A DNA stretch of 64,000 nucleotides from contig CM034105.1 of the NCBI GenBank assembly GCA_019914945.1, positions 4,216,001-4,280,000 on the forward strand, read 5' to 3'. Positions 11,772-20,683 of this stretch are shown in pieces (position 1 is the stretch's first letter; each line of letters starts with the position of its first letter). Position numbers and translations under genes: made by a program. Source of the DNA: Typha latifolia (taxonomy: Eukaryota; Streptophyta; Magnoliopsida; Poales; Typhaceae). The notes below the pieces were generated by a model. That model had not been told where the DNA came from. It worked only from the letters and a program-made list of their open reading frames with translations, and did no database searches.

Positions 11772-13466
11772 CTATATGACAGCTCCAGCATAGAATTGGT
11801 GCTCAATGTTTCCTACCACAACTGAGCTGCAACCAGGAGTCTTTTGAACTCTATTCTCCACCATCTTCCTCCTCATCCTCTCTGCTTCCTCCCATCTTTC
11901 CGAAGCAGCAAAAATGTTTGATAGCATCACATACTCTGCATCATTACTAGATCCAAGGCCCATATGCAAGCTACCTAGCTCATGCATTACTCTTGCTGTC
12001 ATCTCTGTAGCCAAGTGCACTTTGCAGGCTCCAAGTAGAGCTCCCCAGATTATTTCATTTGGTTTCACTGGCATCTTCTTGATTACATCATATGCTTCAA
12101 CTAACCTTCCTGCTCTACCCAAGAGATCAATTAAACATCCATAATGTTCCACTCCTGCTAATAATCCATGCTTGTCCATCTTAGCGAAGATTTCTAGACC
12201 TTCCTTGATGAAACCCGCATGTGTACAAGCTACAAGTATTGCAAGAAACGTTATCTCATTGGGACACTCCTCTGATTTTTCCATCTGAGCAAAAAGGTCA
12301 AGAGCCTCTTTGGTTCGGCCATGGCTGGCAAGGCCTGAGATCATTGAGTTCCAACATTCGCTATTTCTTCTGCTCATTCCATCAAAAATCTTTTTTGCTC
12401 TTTCTAAATCCCCACACTTTGCGTACATATCAACCAGCCCATTCAAAACAAAATGATTAGTTTTGATCCTCTTCCTGTTTATGTATTCGTGGATTTGTTT
12501 ACCATATTCCAGTGAACCCAACTGTGCGCAAGCTGACAAAACACTTGCCATTGTGAATTCATCAGGTTCAAACCCTTCCTGCTGCATTCTGCGAAAAGCT
12601 TCCAAAGCTTTCTCACAACACCCAATCTGCGAGTACCCAGCTATCAGTGCATTCCAATTCACCAAATTCCGCACTGGGATTTGATCAAAGATTGCTTGAG
12701 CCTCTTCAGCATTGCCCTTTTTAAAATACCCAGTAATCATTGATGACCACACGAAGAAATTGCGAACCGGCATTCGATCAAAAAATTCCCTTGCGGCATC
12801 CATTTCGCCATTTACTGTATACCCATGGACAATCACAGTCCATGTGACAACAGTCCTCATCTCATGTGGGGTCTGCTTGAAAAACTCCCTCGCCTTCTCT
12901 GTGTCTCCTTTCTCCGCAAACCCTTTAATCATCGTTGCCCAAGTGACGGGAGTCCGCAAAGACATCTGTTCAAACATATGCAAAGCCGAATCCATGTCGC
13001 CAATCATTGAATACCCCCCAATCATTGCATTGTATGTCACCACATTCCTCTCCGGCATTTCATCGAACATCTTGCGAGCAGCATCAAGTCTGCCACGTTT
13101 GCAGTACATCGAAACCAACGTAGTCCCAACGAGAAGCTCATGGATGATTCCAACTTTTGTAGACTCCGCGTGCAAGGATTTGCCAAGAGGAAGGAAGGAG
13201 ACGGAGGAGCAAGCTTTGAGAATTAAAGGTAGAATGGCTTGGTGGTTTCTATTAGGAAGGTGACGGGTGTATGCAAGAAGAGCTTCTTTGGGAAAGCCTT
13301 GGGAAAGATAACATCTAATAAGCTGTGTCCATTGCCAGGGATCTTGGACTTTACTGGTTAGATATAGAGCATGGAGCTGTCTCAAGGTCACTATGTTGGT
13401 GGCATTTTGCTGGTTCAGACAAATATTGAGGGCATTTTTGTAAAGATCCATTGAGAATCTTCTCAT
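11772..13466 (-). CDS. PLS-class PPR protein, E subgroup (At3g21470-like)
   Basis: Intronless frame of 564 aa, as is usual for this family. From about residue 100 it is a tandem array of pentatricopeptide motifs with recurring signatures (MYCKRGRLDAARKMFDEMPERN, in parts; NALIAGYSQIGCCEKALEAF; LVDMYAKCGDLERAKKIF). It ends in a shortened E domain (PGCSSVVVGNIEHQFYAGAVI) without a DYW deaminase tail. PLS-class PPR proteins bind organelle RNA one base per motif and usually act in C-to-U editing or splicing in mitochondria or chloroplasts. No target is inferable by eye. The start ATG at 13466 gives MRRFSMDLYKN, a short basic N-terminus that could be a transit peptide. It is transcribed away from the next PPR gene. 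The At3g21470 resemblance is from memory. Confidence 0.88.
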   Translation of the reverse strand: MRRFSMDLYKNALNICLNQQNATNIVTLRQLHALYLTSKVQDPWQWTQLIRCYLSQGFPKEALLAYTRHLPNRNHQAILPLILKACSSVSFLPLGKSLHAESTKVGIIHELLVGTTLVSMYCKRGRLDAARKMFDEMPERNVVTYNAMIGGYSMIGDMDSALHMFEQMSLRTPVTWATMIKGFAEKGDTEKAREFFKQTPHEMRTVVTWTVIVHGYTVNGEMDAAREFFDRMPVRNFFVWSSMITGYFKKGNAEEAQAIFDQIPVRNLVNWNALIAGYSQIGCCEKALEAFRRMQQEGFEPDEFTMASVLSACAQLGSLEYGKQIHEYINRKRIKTNHFVLNGLVDMYAKCGDLERAKKIFDGMSRRNSECWNSMISGLASHGRTKEALDLFAQMEKSEECPNEITFLAILVACTHAGFIKEGLEIFAKMDKHGLLAGVEHYGCLIDLLGRAGRLVEAYDVIKKMPVKPNEIIWGALLGACKVHLATEMTARVMHELGSLHMGLGSSNDAEYVMLSNIFAASERWEEAERMRRKMVENRVQKTPGCSSVVVGNIEHQFYAGAVI

Positions 13467-14020
13467 CTTCGAGCAAATGCGAGGGCTTAGTAGAAGATTT
13501 GATATATATATATATATATTGGTTTAGACCTGCGAAGATCCTTATTTACATATACTGATATACTTCACTGTGTGGGATATATCACATATATAAAGGAGTT
13601 TTTGATCAAACTAATCCAGTTCCAAAACTTTTTACCGGAATATTTATAAAATAGGGTTTAATTTAATGTAGCTTTAACAAAAAAGTTGAACTGGATTAGC
13701 TCATCATTTTTTTTGGTCTGAAATGCTGATCAATTTAATATTATATATATATTTATTTAACTTAGTGCAGTTTAAAAAAAAATTATCTAGCGATAAAAAT
13801 ATTGAACTGATTAGTATTTTTATTATGGCTACAGTAAATTAGACCCCATTTGATAAATAAATTTAAGAGCCTATTTTAATAAATTTTTTAAAAAATGAGT
13901 CTATTTTGTTTAAAAACTCATGTATAAAGAGTTATATAGGTGGTAAAAGGGCCTAAGTTAAGATAAAGATCAATTGAGGTGTATATATGCACAAAAAAAA
14001 AGTGATATAATAGAGGTGAA
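13467..14020. promoter_or_regulatory. shared intergenic region between divergent PPR genes
   Basis: These 554 AT-rich bases must contain both promoters. They include an AT repeat at 13502-13519, close to the minus-strand start. A hairpin-forming inverted repeat lies at 13611-13633 and 13681-13699, with core CTAATCCAGTTC against GAACTGGATTAG. Confidence 0.6.
13611..13699. repeat. inverted repeat (hairpin or MITE relic) between the PPR genes
   Basis: The left arm CTAATCCAGTTC with AACTTTTT is mirrored by AAAAAGTT with GAACTGGATTAG, separated by about 48 bases. A weaker third copy (TTGAACTGATTAG) occurs near 13800. It may be a transposon relic; no flanking duplication was recognised. Confidence 0.6.
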
Positions 14021-15982
14021 ATGGATGGATGTCACGGCCAAAAGTATAGGGAAAACTACGGAAATGCCATTCTTAAAGGAGGAGAGGAGTCACAGAGAAG
14101 GGGAATTCCAGTAAAAATGGAGCAGAAAATGCTCCAGATCCTTAGAAAGATCAAAACTTTGAAGGAATTGAAGCAAACCCATCTCCAGATTCTTGTCAAT
14201 GGTCTCGGAGAAAACAATTATCTAGTACCCAAGCTCATTGACCTCTCTTCGGCATTCAATTCTTTGAACTATGCCACCAAAATCTTTGAGCATGCTCAGA
14301 GTCCAAATGCTGTTGTCTATAACACCATGATCAAATGTTTGATTGAGAAAGGTAGCGAAGATGAAGCATTTTCAACCTACAACGAGATGAGGCCTTTGGG
14401 GGTCTTGCCAAATAACTTCACCTTCACTTTTCTCCTCAAAGCTTGTGAATCCTTGGAGTTTCTTGAGGGATGCAAAGAGATCCATGCTCAGATAATAAAA
14501 TGTGGATTTGGGTTCACTGTCTTTGTTCAGAATGCTCTCTTAAATGTCTATTTTCAATGTGGTGCTGATGTGAAGGTGGCCCGTCAGATGTTCGATGAGA
14601 TGCTTGAAAGAGATATAGTTTCATGGAATTCTATAATTAGAGCATATATGTCACGTGGAGACATGGCACAGGCTATGATTTTATTCGAATCAATGCCGGA
14701 GAGAAATGTTGTCTCCTGGAACACAGTTATTGCAGGTCTTTCGAAGGCTGGAGACATGGCATTGGCACAGTCAGTTTTTGATCGAATGGTTACAAGGAAC
14801 ACTATCTCTTCGAACGCCATGATTTCTGGATACTTGATGTGTGGAGATGTTACAGCTGCAAAATCTATGTTTGATCAGATGAAGGAAAAAGATGTCGTTT
14901 CCTGGACAGCCATGATATCAGCTTACAGTAAGATTGGTGACCTAGAGTCTGCCAGAAAGGTCTTTGATCAGATGCCCGTTAAGAATGTAGTTTCTTGGAA
15001 TGCTATGATATCAGGGTACAACCAGAACTCCAAATTTGATGAGGCACTGTGTATGTTTCAGGCGATGCTAATTGATGGAAAATTCATGCCAGATGAGGCT
15101 ACACTCACTAGTGTCGTCTCAGCCTGTGCTCACTCCGGCAGCATTGAAAATGGTAATTGGATCCATTCCTATATAGAGAAGAACAAGGTTCATATTAGTG
15201 TTGCACTAGGAAATGCTCTTATAGACATGTTTGCAAAGTGTGGGGACATAAAGAGTGCACAATCTGTCTTTCAACAAATGACAAGAAAGTGTATTATTAC
15301 ATGGACAACGATGATCTCGGGTTTTGCCTTCAATGGAGAGTGCACAGAAGCTTTGACTCTGCATGAGGAAATGTGTAGAGAAGGAATTGAACCGGATGAT
15401 GTTATCTTTATTGCGGTTCTTACTGCATGTACTCATGGAGGTCTTGTTCAAGAAGGTCGCCGTGTCTTTAATCAAATGATAGACCAATATGGCATTAAGC
15501 CAAGGATGGAGCACTATGGGTGCATGGTGGATCTCCTTGGCCGAGCTGCCAAGTTGGAAGAAGCAATTCAATTTATTGAAAACATGCCAATGGAACCGAG
15601 TGTTGTTATATGGGCAACTCTACTGAGTTCTTGTATAACACATGGTGCTGAGGAGTTGATAGATTTTGTTAGTAGAAAGATAATTGATCTAGAGCCACTG
15701 AACTCTGGGTATCAAGTGCTGGTTTCAAATTCTAGTGCACTGGGGGGAAGATGGGAGGGTGTTTTGAATGCTCGTGCGATGATACGTCAGGAGGGAATTG
15801 AGAAGATACCTGGCTGTAGCTCAATTCAAGTGGGAAGAGAGGTCCATGAGTTTCTGGTGAAGGATACCAGGCATGTGAAGAGAAAGGAGATCTATGAAAC
15901 CTTGGATGGGTTAACATCACTGATGAGACAGATAGGCTATGCGCATTTGAGAACTCCTTCTAAGCCAAGGCTTTTCTGGTGA
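14021..15982 (+). CDS. PLS-class PPR protein, E/E+ subgroup
   Basis: Intronless frame of 653 aa. The first in-frame ATG is at 14021, but MEQKMLQILRKIKTLKELKQ starting at 14117 resembles the usual family N-terminus, so translation may begin there (621 aa). At least ten PPR motifs follow, with clear repeats such as DIVSWNSIIRAYMSRGDMAQ, NVVSWNTVIAGLSKAGDMAL and DVVSWTAMISAYSKIGDLES. An E-type tail follows (EKIPGCSSIQVGREVHEFL) and an E+-like extension (KRKEIYETLDGLTSLMRQIG), with no DYW domain. It is probably an organelle RNA-binding editing or processing factor. The last part of the coding sequence is duplicated in tandem just downstream. The specific ortholog is not assigned. Confidence 0.87.
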   Translation: MDGCHGQKYRENYGNAILKGGEESQRRGIPVKMEQKMLQILRKIKTLKELKQTHLQILVNGLGENNYLVPKLIDLSSAFNSLNYATKIFEHAQSPNAVVYNTMIKCLIEKGSEDEAFSTYNEMRPLGVLPNNFTFTFLLKACESLEFLEGCKEIHAQIIKCGFGFTVFVQNALLNVYFQCGADVKVARQMFDEMLERDIVSWNSIIRAYMSRGDMAQAMILFESMPERNVVSWNTVIAGLSKAGDMALAQSVFDRMVTRNTISSNAMISGYLMCGDVTAAKSMFDQMKEKDVVSWTAMISAYSKIGDLESARKVFDQMPVKNVVSWNAMISGYNQNSKFDEALCMFQAMLIDGKFMPDEATLTSVVSACAHSGSIENGNWIHSYIEKNKVHISVALGNALIDMFAKCGDIKSAQSVFQQMTRKCIITWTTMISGFAFNGECTEALTLHEEMCREGIEPDDVIFIAVLTACTHGGLVQEGRRVFNQMIDQYGIKPRMEHYGCMVDLLGRAAKLEEAIQFIENMPMEPSVVIWATLLSSCITHGAEELIDFVSRKIIDLEPLNSGYQVLVSNSSALGGRWEGVLNARAMIRQEGIEKIPGCSSIQVGREVHEFLVKDTRHVKRKEIYETLDGLTSLMRQIGYAHLRTPSKPRLFW

Positions 15983-16101
15983 GATTTACTAGGCATGTGA
16001 AGTGGAAAGAGATCTGGAAGCCTTGGATGGGCTAACATCACTGATGAGACAGATAAGCTATGTGCTGCGCCTTATCCTTCTAAGCAAAGGCTTTTTGGTT
16101 G
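15869..16101 (+). repeat. tandem duplication of the PPR gene 3' end
   Basis: The segment from about 15869 to 15980 (end of the PPR coding sequence) recurs at about 15991-16101, an offset of 122 bases. Shared blocks include GGCATGTGAAG, AACATCACTGATGAGACAGA and TCCTTCTAAGC. The copies have diverged by substitutions and small indels. The second copy lies after the stop codon, so it is non-coding. Confidence 0.88.
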
Positions 16102-17632
16102 ATGATTGCCTCAGCAAGCATGATAAAGAGAGAACTTACCATTTGTAGAAACCAGGTATAGAAGAATAATATATTCAAAATTGAGAAGCTTTATGTTCAT
16201 TTGGAGACCAAGGAACCACAGACAGATGGGAGGGCTACTTTGGAAGCTCCAGATAGATAGGAATACTGGATAATGCTGTTCTTAAGCCAGCAGAGAGGTC
16301 AAATGATCTAATACCTACTTACCATTTCCAGTCTGCTAGCATGTAAGAATCACCAGGATATATGTTATAAACTGGCTTCTAGAGTGAGCTCGAGACAGCT
16401 TCTCCCTCAATTACCTTGCACGGCAGATCATTGTCCTCAGTGCATGTATGTATTTAAGCAAGCAATTTATGGATTACTCATTCTTTTGGCGTGTTAACCT
16501 TTCAAGGAAGGACACTAGACACCTTTTGATACTGCTGTCAGCAGCCAGATAATTTTGAATTGAAGAACTCAGATTTGTGTCAGATATATGAGGAATGTAC
16601 ATGTTAGATTTGCCAGTGCAGTTCTGTTCCATCAGATATTCTGGTGCTCAAATTTGGCTCCATGATGTCACTGCTTTACATCTCTGTAATCCATCAAACA
16701 AGACAGGTAAAGTAAAGCTGGAAGAAATTTTTTTGCTTCAGGCAAAAATAAACATTGAGAAGTGTCTATAGACGGTCTCTATATAAATTCGATGTTCTTA
16801 TTGACATCTTGGTCTTCTCAGTTGTGAGATCATCTACTGGTTCAGCCTAGCACAGTTTTAACACTTTCTCTTCCCCACACTCCCCCCGCCCAAAATAATT
16901 TTTCTATTTCCTTATTTTCCCCTTTCTAGATGGATCGATCATCAACAGCGGAGCGGGATCAATCCAGTGGCCTGGGCTACATAGAGCCAACGCTCCAGCA
17001 GTATTATGATACATTGTCACCATGAATTTGGTTTATGAGTGAGAAGAGATTCAGTTACTTGAAAGATATGTACAGGATGGAAAATTCATGATTAGATTAT
17101 TTTGAAATGGATAAAACTGATTTGCTGCTAGGTGGTGTTGTTCTTATGTTTGGCCTTAGGTATCATTTAATGAATACATATGTTCATGTGTGCTGCCAGC
17201 TTGTTCATGTATTTGTATCTCATTCATGGTAACACTTATTAGGTAATGTGATCAAAGCCATATGTTGCATTTTCTTGGATGCAGGCTATCTACTATGCGG
17301 ATTTGTATTTTACTTCAGAACAGATATGCTCACAATTACATATTGTTTATTGTAACTGAGATAATGAATTAAGTTGCAGGCCGTGACTGTTGGATTATAA
17401 AACAAAGGCAGGCCGTCCAGTTAAAAATTAAAAGATTCAAGATGCCAGTACCAAGCAAGAAGTTACAAAGAAAGCTTTGCAATCTCAGCTGTATCAGAGC
17501 CTAGGGGGTTCCGATTGCAATGCTGTATCCAGTGAACTGTTCCAAAAGAAAAGAATTTCTCCCCAATTTTATAAGCTCCATGATTGCAAACTTGCAAGTT
17601 TAGGTCAATCCTTGGGAAATTCTCAATTAACC
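16102..17632. other. PPR 3' region and chitinase upstream region
   Basis: About 1.5 kb with no supported coding exon. It presumably contains the PPR 3' UTR and the promoter and leader of the chitinase gene. An open frame at 17477-17713 overlaps the chitinase signal-peptide exon, but only its ATG at 17633 is supported. Confidence 0.5.
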
Positions 17633-18623
17633 ATGCTCAATATCAAGTCCTTTTTCTTTTCTCTAATTGAGTTCACTTTTTTATTCTGTCATTTGAGCAG
17701 TAAGATTCCCTAGCTCATCTGTTGCAGTTACTGGTTATGATATTGATTTCTATTCTTGAAACTTAATACCTCACAAGCTATATTTTGCAGATGGCAAGGT
17801 GATGATGGAATACATAGGAGCTACCGGTGCTCCGATTACATTCTCTGATGTTCCAATCGACCCACAAATCAACTTCAACTTCATTCTGTGCTTCGCTATT
17901 GATGCAGACACATCCGGGAAACCCCAAAATGGCATCTTCTCTCCTTATTGGTCTTCAACTCTGACAGCAAATAGTGTCAAAGCCATCAAGAGCAGCCATC
18001 CAAATGTGAAAGTCCTCGTGAGCCTCTCAGGGTGGAGCCTTGGTGACAAAGTCCTGTCATGGTACAAACCAATCAAGCCTCATTTGTGGATCACCAATGC
18101 ATTCACCTCTCTTCGATCGCTCATTCTCCGATACCATCTTGACGGCATCGACATTGACTATGAGAATTTCCCAAAGAACGATTCTTCCTTTGCCTTCTGC
18201 ATTGGTGAATTGATCACCAATCTTAAGAACCACAGTGTGATCAGCTTAGCCACTGTTGCACCGTACTACAAGACTGTTGATCACTACATTGATCTATACC
18301 AACGATATAACAGTGTGATCGACTACATCAATCACCAGTTCTATACAGACAAATTGAGGGTGCCGAGAAGATACTTGCAGGATTTCAGGCTGAGAGCAGA
18401 ACAGTTTAATGCAACAAAGTTGCTACCCAGTTATGAAGTGAATGGAAGGGGAATACAGGGAGAAGCTTTCTTCGCAGCATTGAAGATGTTGGAAAATAAT
18501 GGTTTTGAGGTCAATGGGGCTATGATCTTCTCAGCTGATGCTTCTTTGTCTGATGGTTTTTACTATGAGAGGCGAGCTCAAGGCTTCCTGCTTAATTCTA
18601 CAGTCCAACAATTAACAAATTAA
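17633..18623 (+). CDS. secreted GH18 chitinase-like protein (chitinase 2 group)
   Basis: Two exons: 17633-17699 (donor GTAAGA) and 17791-18623, giving 299 aa. Exon 1 encodes a hydrophobic signal peptide (MLNIKSFFFSLIEFTFLFCH) and joins in phase to read SNGKVMMEYIGATGAP. The family typically has NGK..REYIGA at this point, so the splice is well supported although exon 1 is short. The mature protein is a single GH18 TIM barrel with the catalytic motif DGIDIDYE complete, including the glutamate proton donor, and NHQFY as the later barrel strand. This group includes tulip bulb chitinase and also inactive storage relatives such as narbonin. The intact DxxDxDxE suggests possible chitin hydrolysis in the apoplast or vacuole. 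Activity is not proven by the motif alone. Confidence 0.88.
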
Positions 18624-19520
18624 TCAATTCTAAGCAATAGTTCTGTGTTGTGGGTTCTATCGGTGGATAGAACTGTGTGTATGTTTATTATCATGATGAA
18701 ACTGGGCCGGGTAGGCTTTTTTTTTCTTTTCTTTTTAGAAAAAAAAGAGTCAACTTGGCGTTTTAGAGAAATTATTTGTCTTAAGGATTTTTCTTGGTAA
18801 CTGTCAGAGGTAGATATGGGAATCGGGTTGACTATATTATAGATAACACCCTGCATTTTGACTATACTACAAATTAAACCATCTCGTCTCCGTTAGAAGT
18901 TGAGCTCTATATCTGCTAAAAAAAAATATTAATCTACACTTGAGTTAAATTAAGATGAAAATAAAAGTTGATAGTTTATCCATTTCAAATGAAATTTCTT
19001 ATAATATTTTGACAAAACAATTAATGGCCAGTATTAAATTACATTTTTATTACAATTTTTACATAATTCCCACTGTAAATATATAAAAAAATCATTATAA
19101 CTGCTACATTCTTTAAAATACCATAAATTATTAAACTGTTTTAAGAACGTGATCCCTTCAATTAAATCACGATTAAAATTAAACCTAGATTAGTAAAAGA
19201 CTGTTTTGCTCACATAAATTGCTTAAAATAGTTCTAAAAAATCACCGATAAAGAACAATATTTAATTCATTTATGTATTTGTTCATCTTGTCACGTATTT
19301 GTTAGAAATATTCTTTAAATATTTCCGTCAAAAACCAACCGCAAGATCCATTTTTATTTGAGGATTTGATAGTTAGTCAGCTTTTAATCGTAAACTTGGC
19401 TCACTCCAAATATAAAAATTTCCGGAGCCAATCAGAATGCAAAGAGTGCAAGCGAAGCTTCTCATAGAAGCGGGAAAAATAAGCACGCGGTCTGGTGATG
19501 TGCCTCTCCAACTCGCCACT
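18624..19520. other. chitinase 3' region and NAC promoter
   Basis: AT-rich sequence with no gene seen. A T-run and A-run pair around 18717-18746 could form a small hairpin. Confidence 0.5.
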
Positions 19521-19527
19521 CCCCTCC

Positions 19528-19535
19528 TATATAAA
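19528..19535 (+). promoter_or_regulatory. TATA box of the NAC gene
   Basis: TATATAAA lies in a C-rich context, followed by a pyrimidine-rich leader with TCTAGGGTTTC (telo-box-like in reverse) near 19656. It fits a start of transcription near 19560. Confidence 0.6.
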
Positions 19536-20402
19536 CCCCTCGAATCCCCAAACTTTCTCCTCCTCATTTGATCGACTGGGGCGGCGCGTCATAAGAATTC
19601 CCAATTCTTCTCGCCTCCTCCGCGTAAGCTCTCGAATCCCTAATTCGTCATCTTGTCTAGGGTTTCTTCTATCCCCTTGCGATTCCTATGCAATCTTCCC
19701 GTATCTGTTCGGCCAAAGCATCGATTGCTCTGCTGTGATCTAGGGTTTTGCTAGCTTTCTCATTAGATTTGATTGCATGGGATATTTATCTTTGGATGTT
19801 TATGCATTCATTTCTAAGTCCTGATATTGGATACCGTAGTTGCTTTTGGTATCCTCTTGTGTAGGTGTAGTCTATTATTGATTATTGTTATTGGTTCTTT
19901 AGTTGTATTGCTAAAGTCTCCATTTTGCGGGGACTAATTCTTGATGTAATCTTACTGAACTAGAGCTAAGGTGTAATAGGAATTCTGTTGAATTAGAGTG
20001 CGCTTTCATCTTTGTTTCTGGGAGCTGTGGACTTAATTTTGACTAGTTCTTTGTTTCTGCCATTTTTCCTAGCAGTTTAATATTCCAGCTTTAACTATAG
20101 TAGTTATATTTTGATCAATACTGATTCTATGCAAAATAGTACTATAATACTTGGCTATTCTCTGTCTTTTCTATATTATCTGCTCTTCCTATGTGAAAAA
20201 CTATTTACTGCATCCTTAGTTAATGTCCTATCTAATGATCCACTGACAGACTTGCCCCAGGTGGTGTCTTTCTGGTTCTAATCATTGCTTAGTCTTTGTC
20301 TTTCCTAAATGTTTGTGGCTTTAGGAGAGAGAAAGAGATTACGGGTTTTGGACCTTTTGTAATTTTAATAATTGTTGCGTACAGGATTGTGCTTGCACCT
20401 CA

Positions 20403-20516
20403 ATGTCTTTTGATCTCAGAAAGGATTATCGTTGGTTTATTTGGTGTGCCTTTTGGTTCATATGCCGTAGTCGGTTGTGGTCTTCTCGTCGTATCTTGTT
20501 TCGGCACTGGACTTGA
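20403..20516 (+). CDS. candidate conserved-peptide uORF upstream of the NAC gene
   Basis: A 37-codon frame starts with MSFDLRKDYR, continues as a Trp/Phe/Arg-rich core and ends SSRRILFRHWT before TGA. It is preceded by a good acceptor (TTGCGTACAG, exon start 20385). It is followed by a possible donor near 20528-20532 and by the acceptor at 20680 just before the NAC ATG. It can therefore sit in a spliced leader exon between an intron starting at the 19624 donor and one ending at 20680. Arabidopsis NAC082 is known to carry a conserved peptide uORF that represses the main frame. I infer this may be the equivalent, but I could not compare sequences. Unusual composition and splice context are the only direct evidence. 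Confidence 0.45.
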   Translation: MSFDLRKDYRWFIWCAFWFICRSRLWSSRRILFRHWT

Positions 20517-20683
20517 TATTAAACAAAGGGTTTGTTATTATTGTTTTAGTATATCTTTTCTTTTTTTAATTTATAATAGTCGAAGTTGTTATAAACTTAT
20601 AATTATTAGCAATAGTTCCAATCATAACTTCGAACATTTTCTTTGTGGCTGGTCTAATCATATTTGGATATCAATTTAGTATT

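Noticed and set aside
17490..17505. GTATCAGAGCC resembling an LTR retrotransposon primer-binding site
   Set aside because: There is no LTR end in front and no polyprotein after it, so it is probably chance.
17477..17713. 78-codon frame as a separate small gene
   Set aside because: Its second half is the chitinase signal-peptide exon, which splices in phase to the main exon. The first half is not supported.
20296..20679. 127-codon frame upstream of the NAC ATG
   Set aside because: It has no ATG in context, and a different frame in the same interval gives the far more peptide-like uORF.
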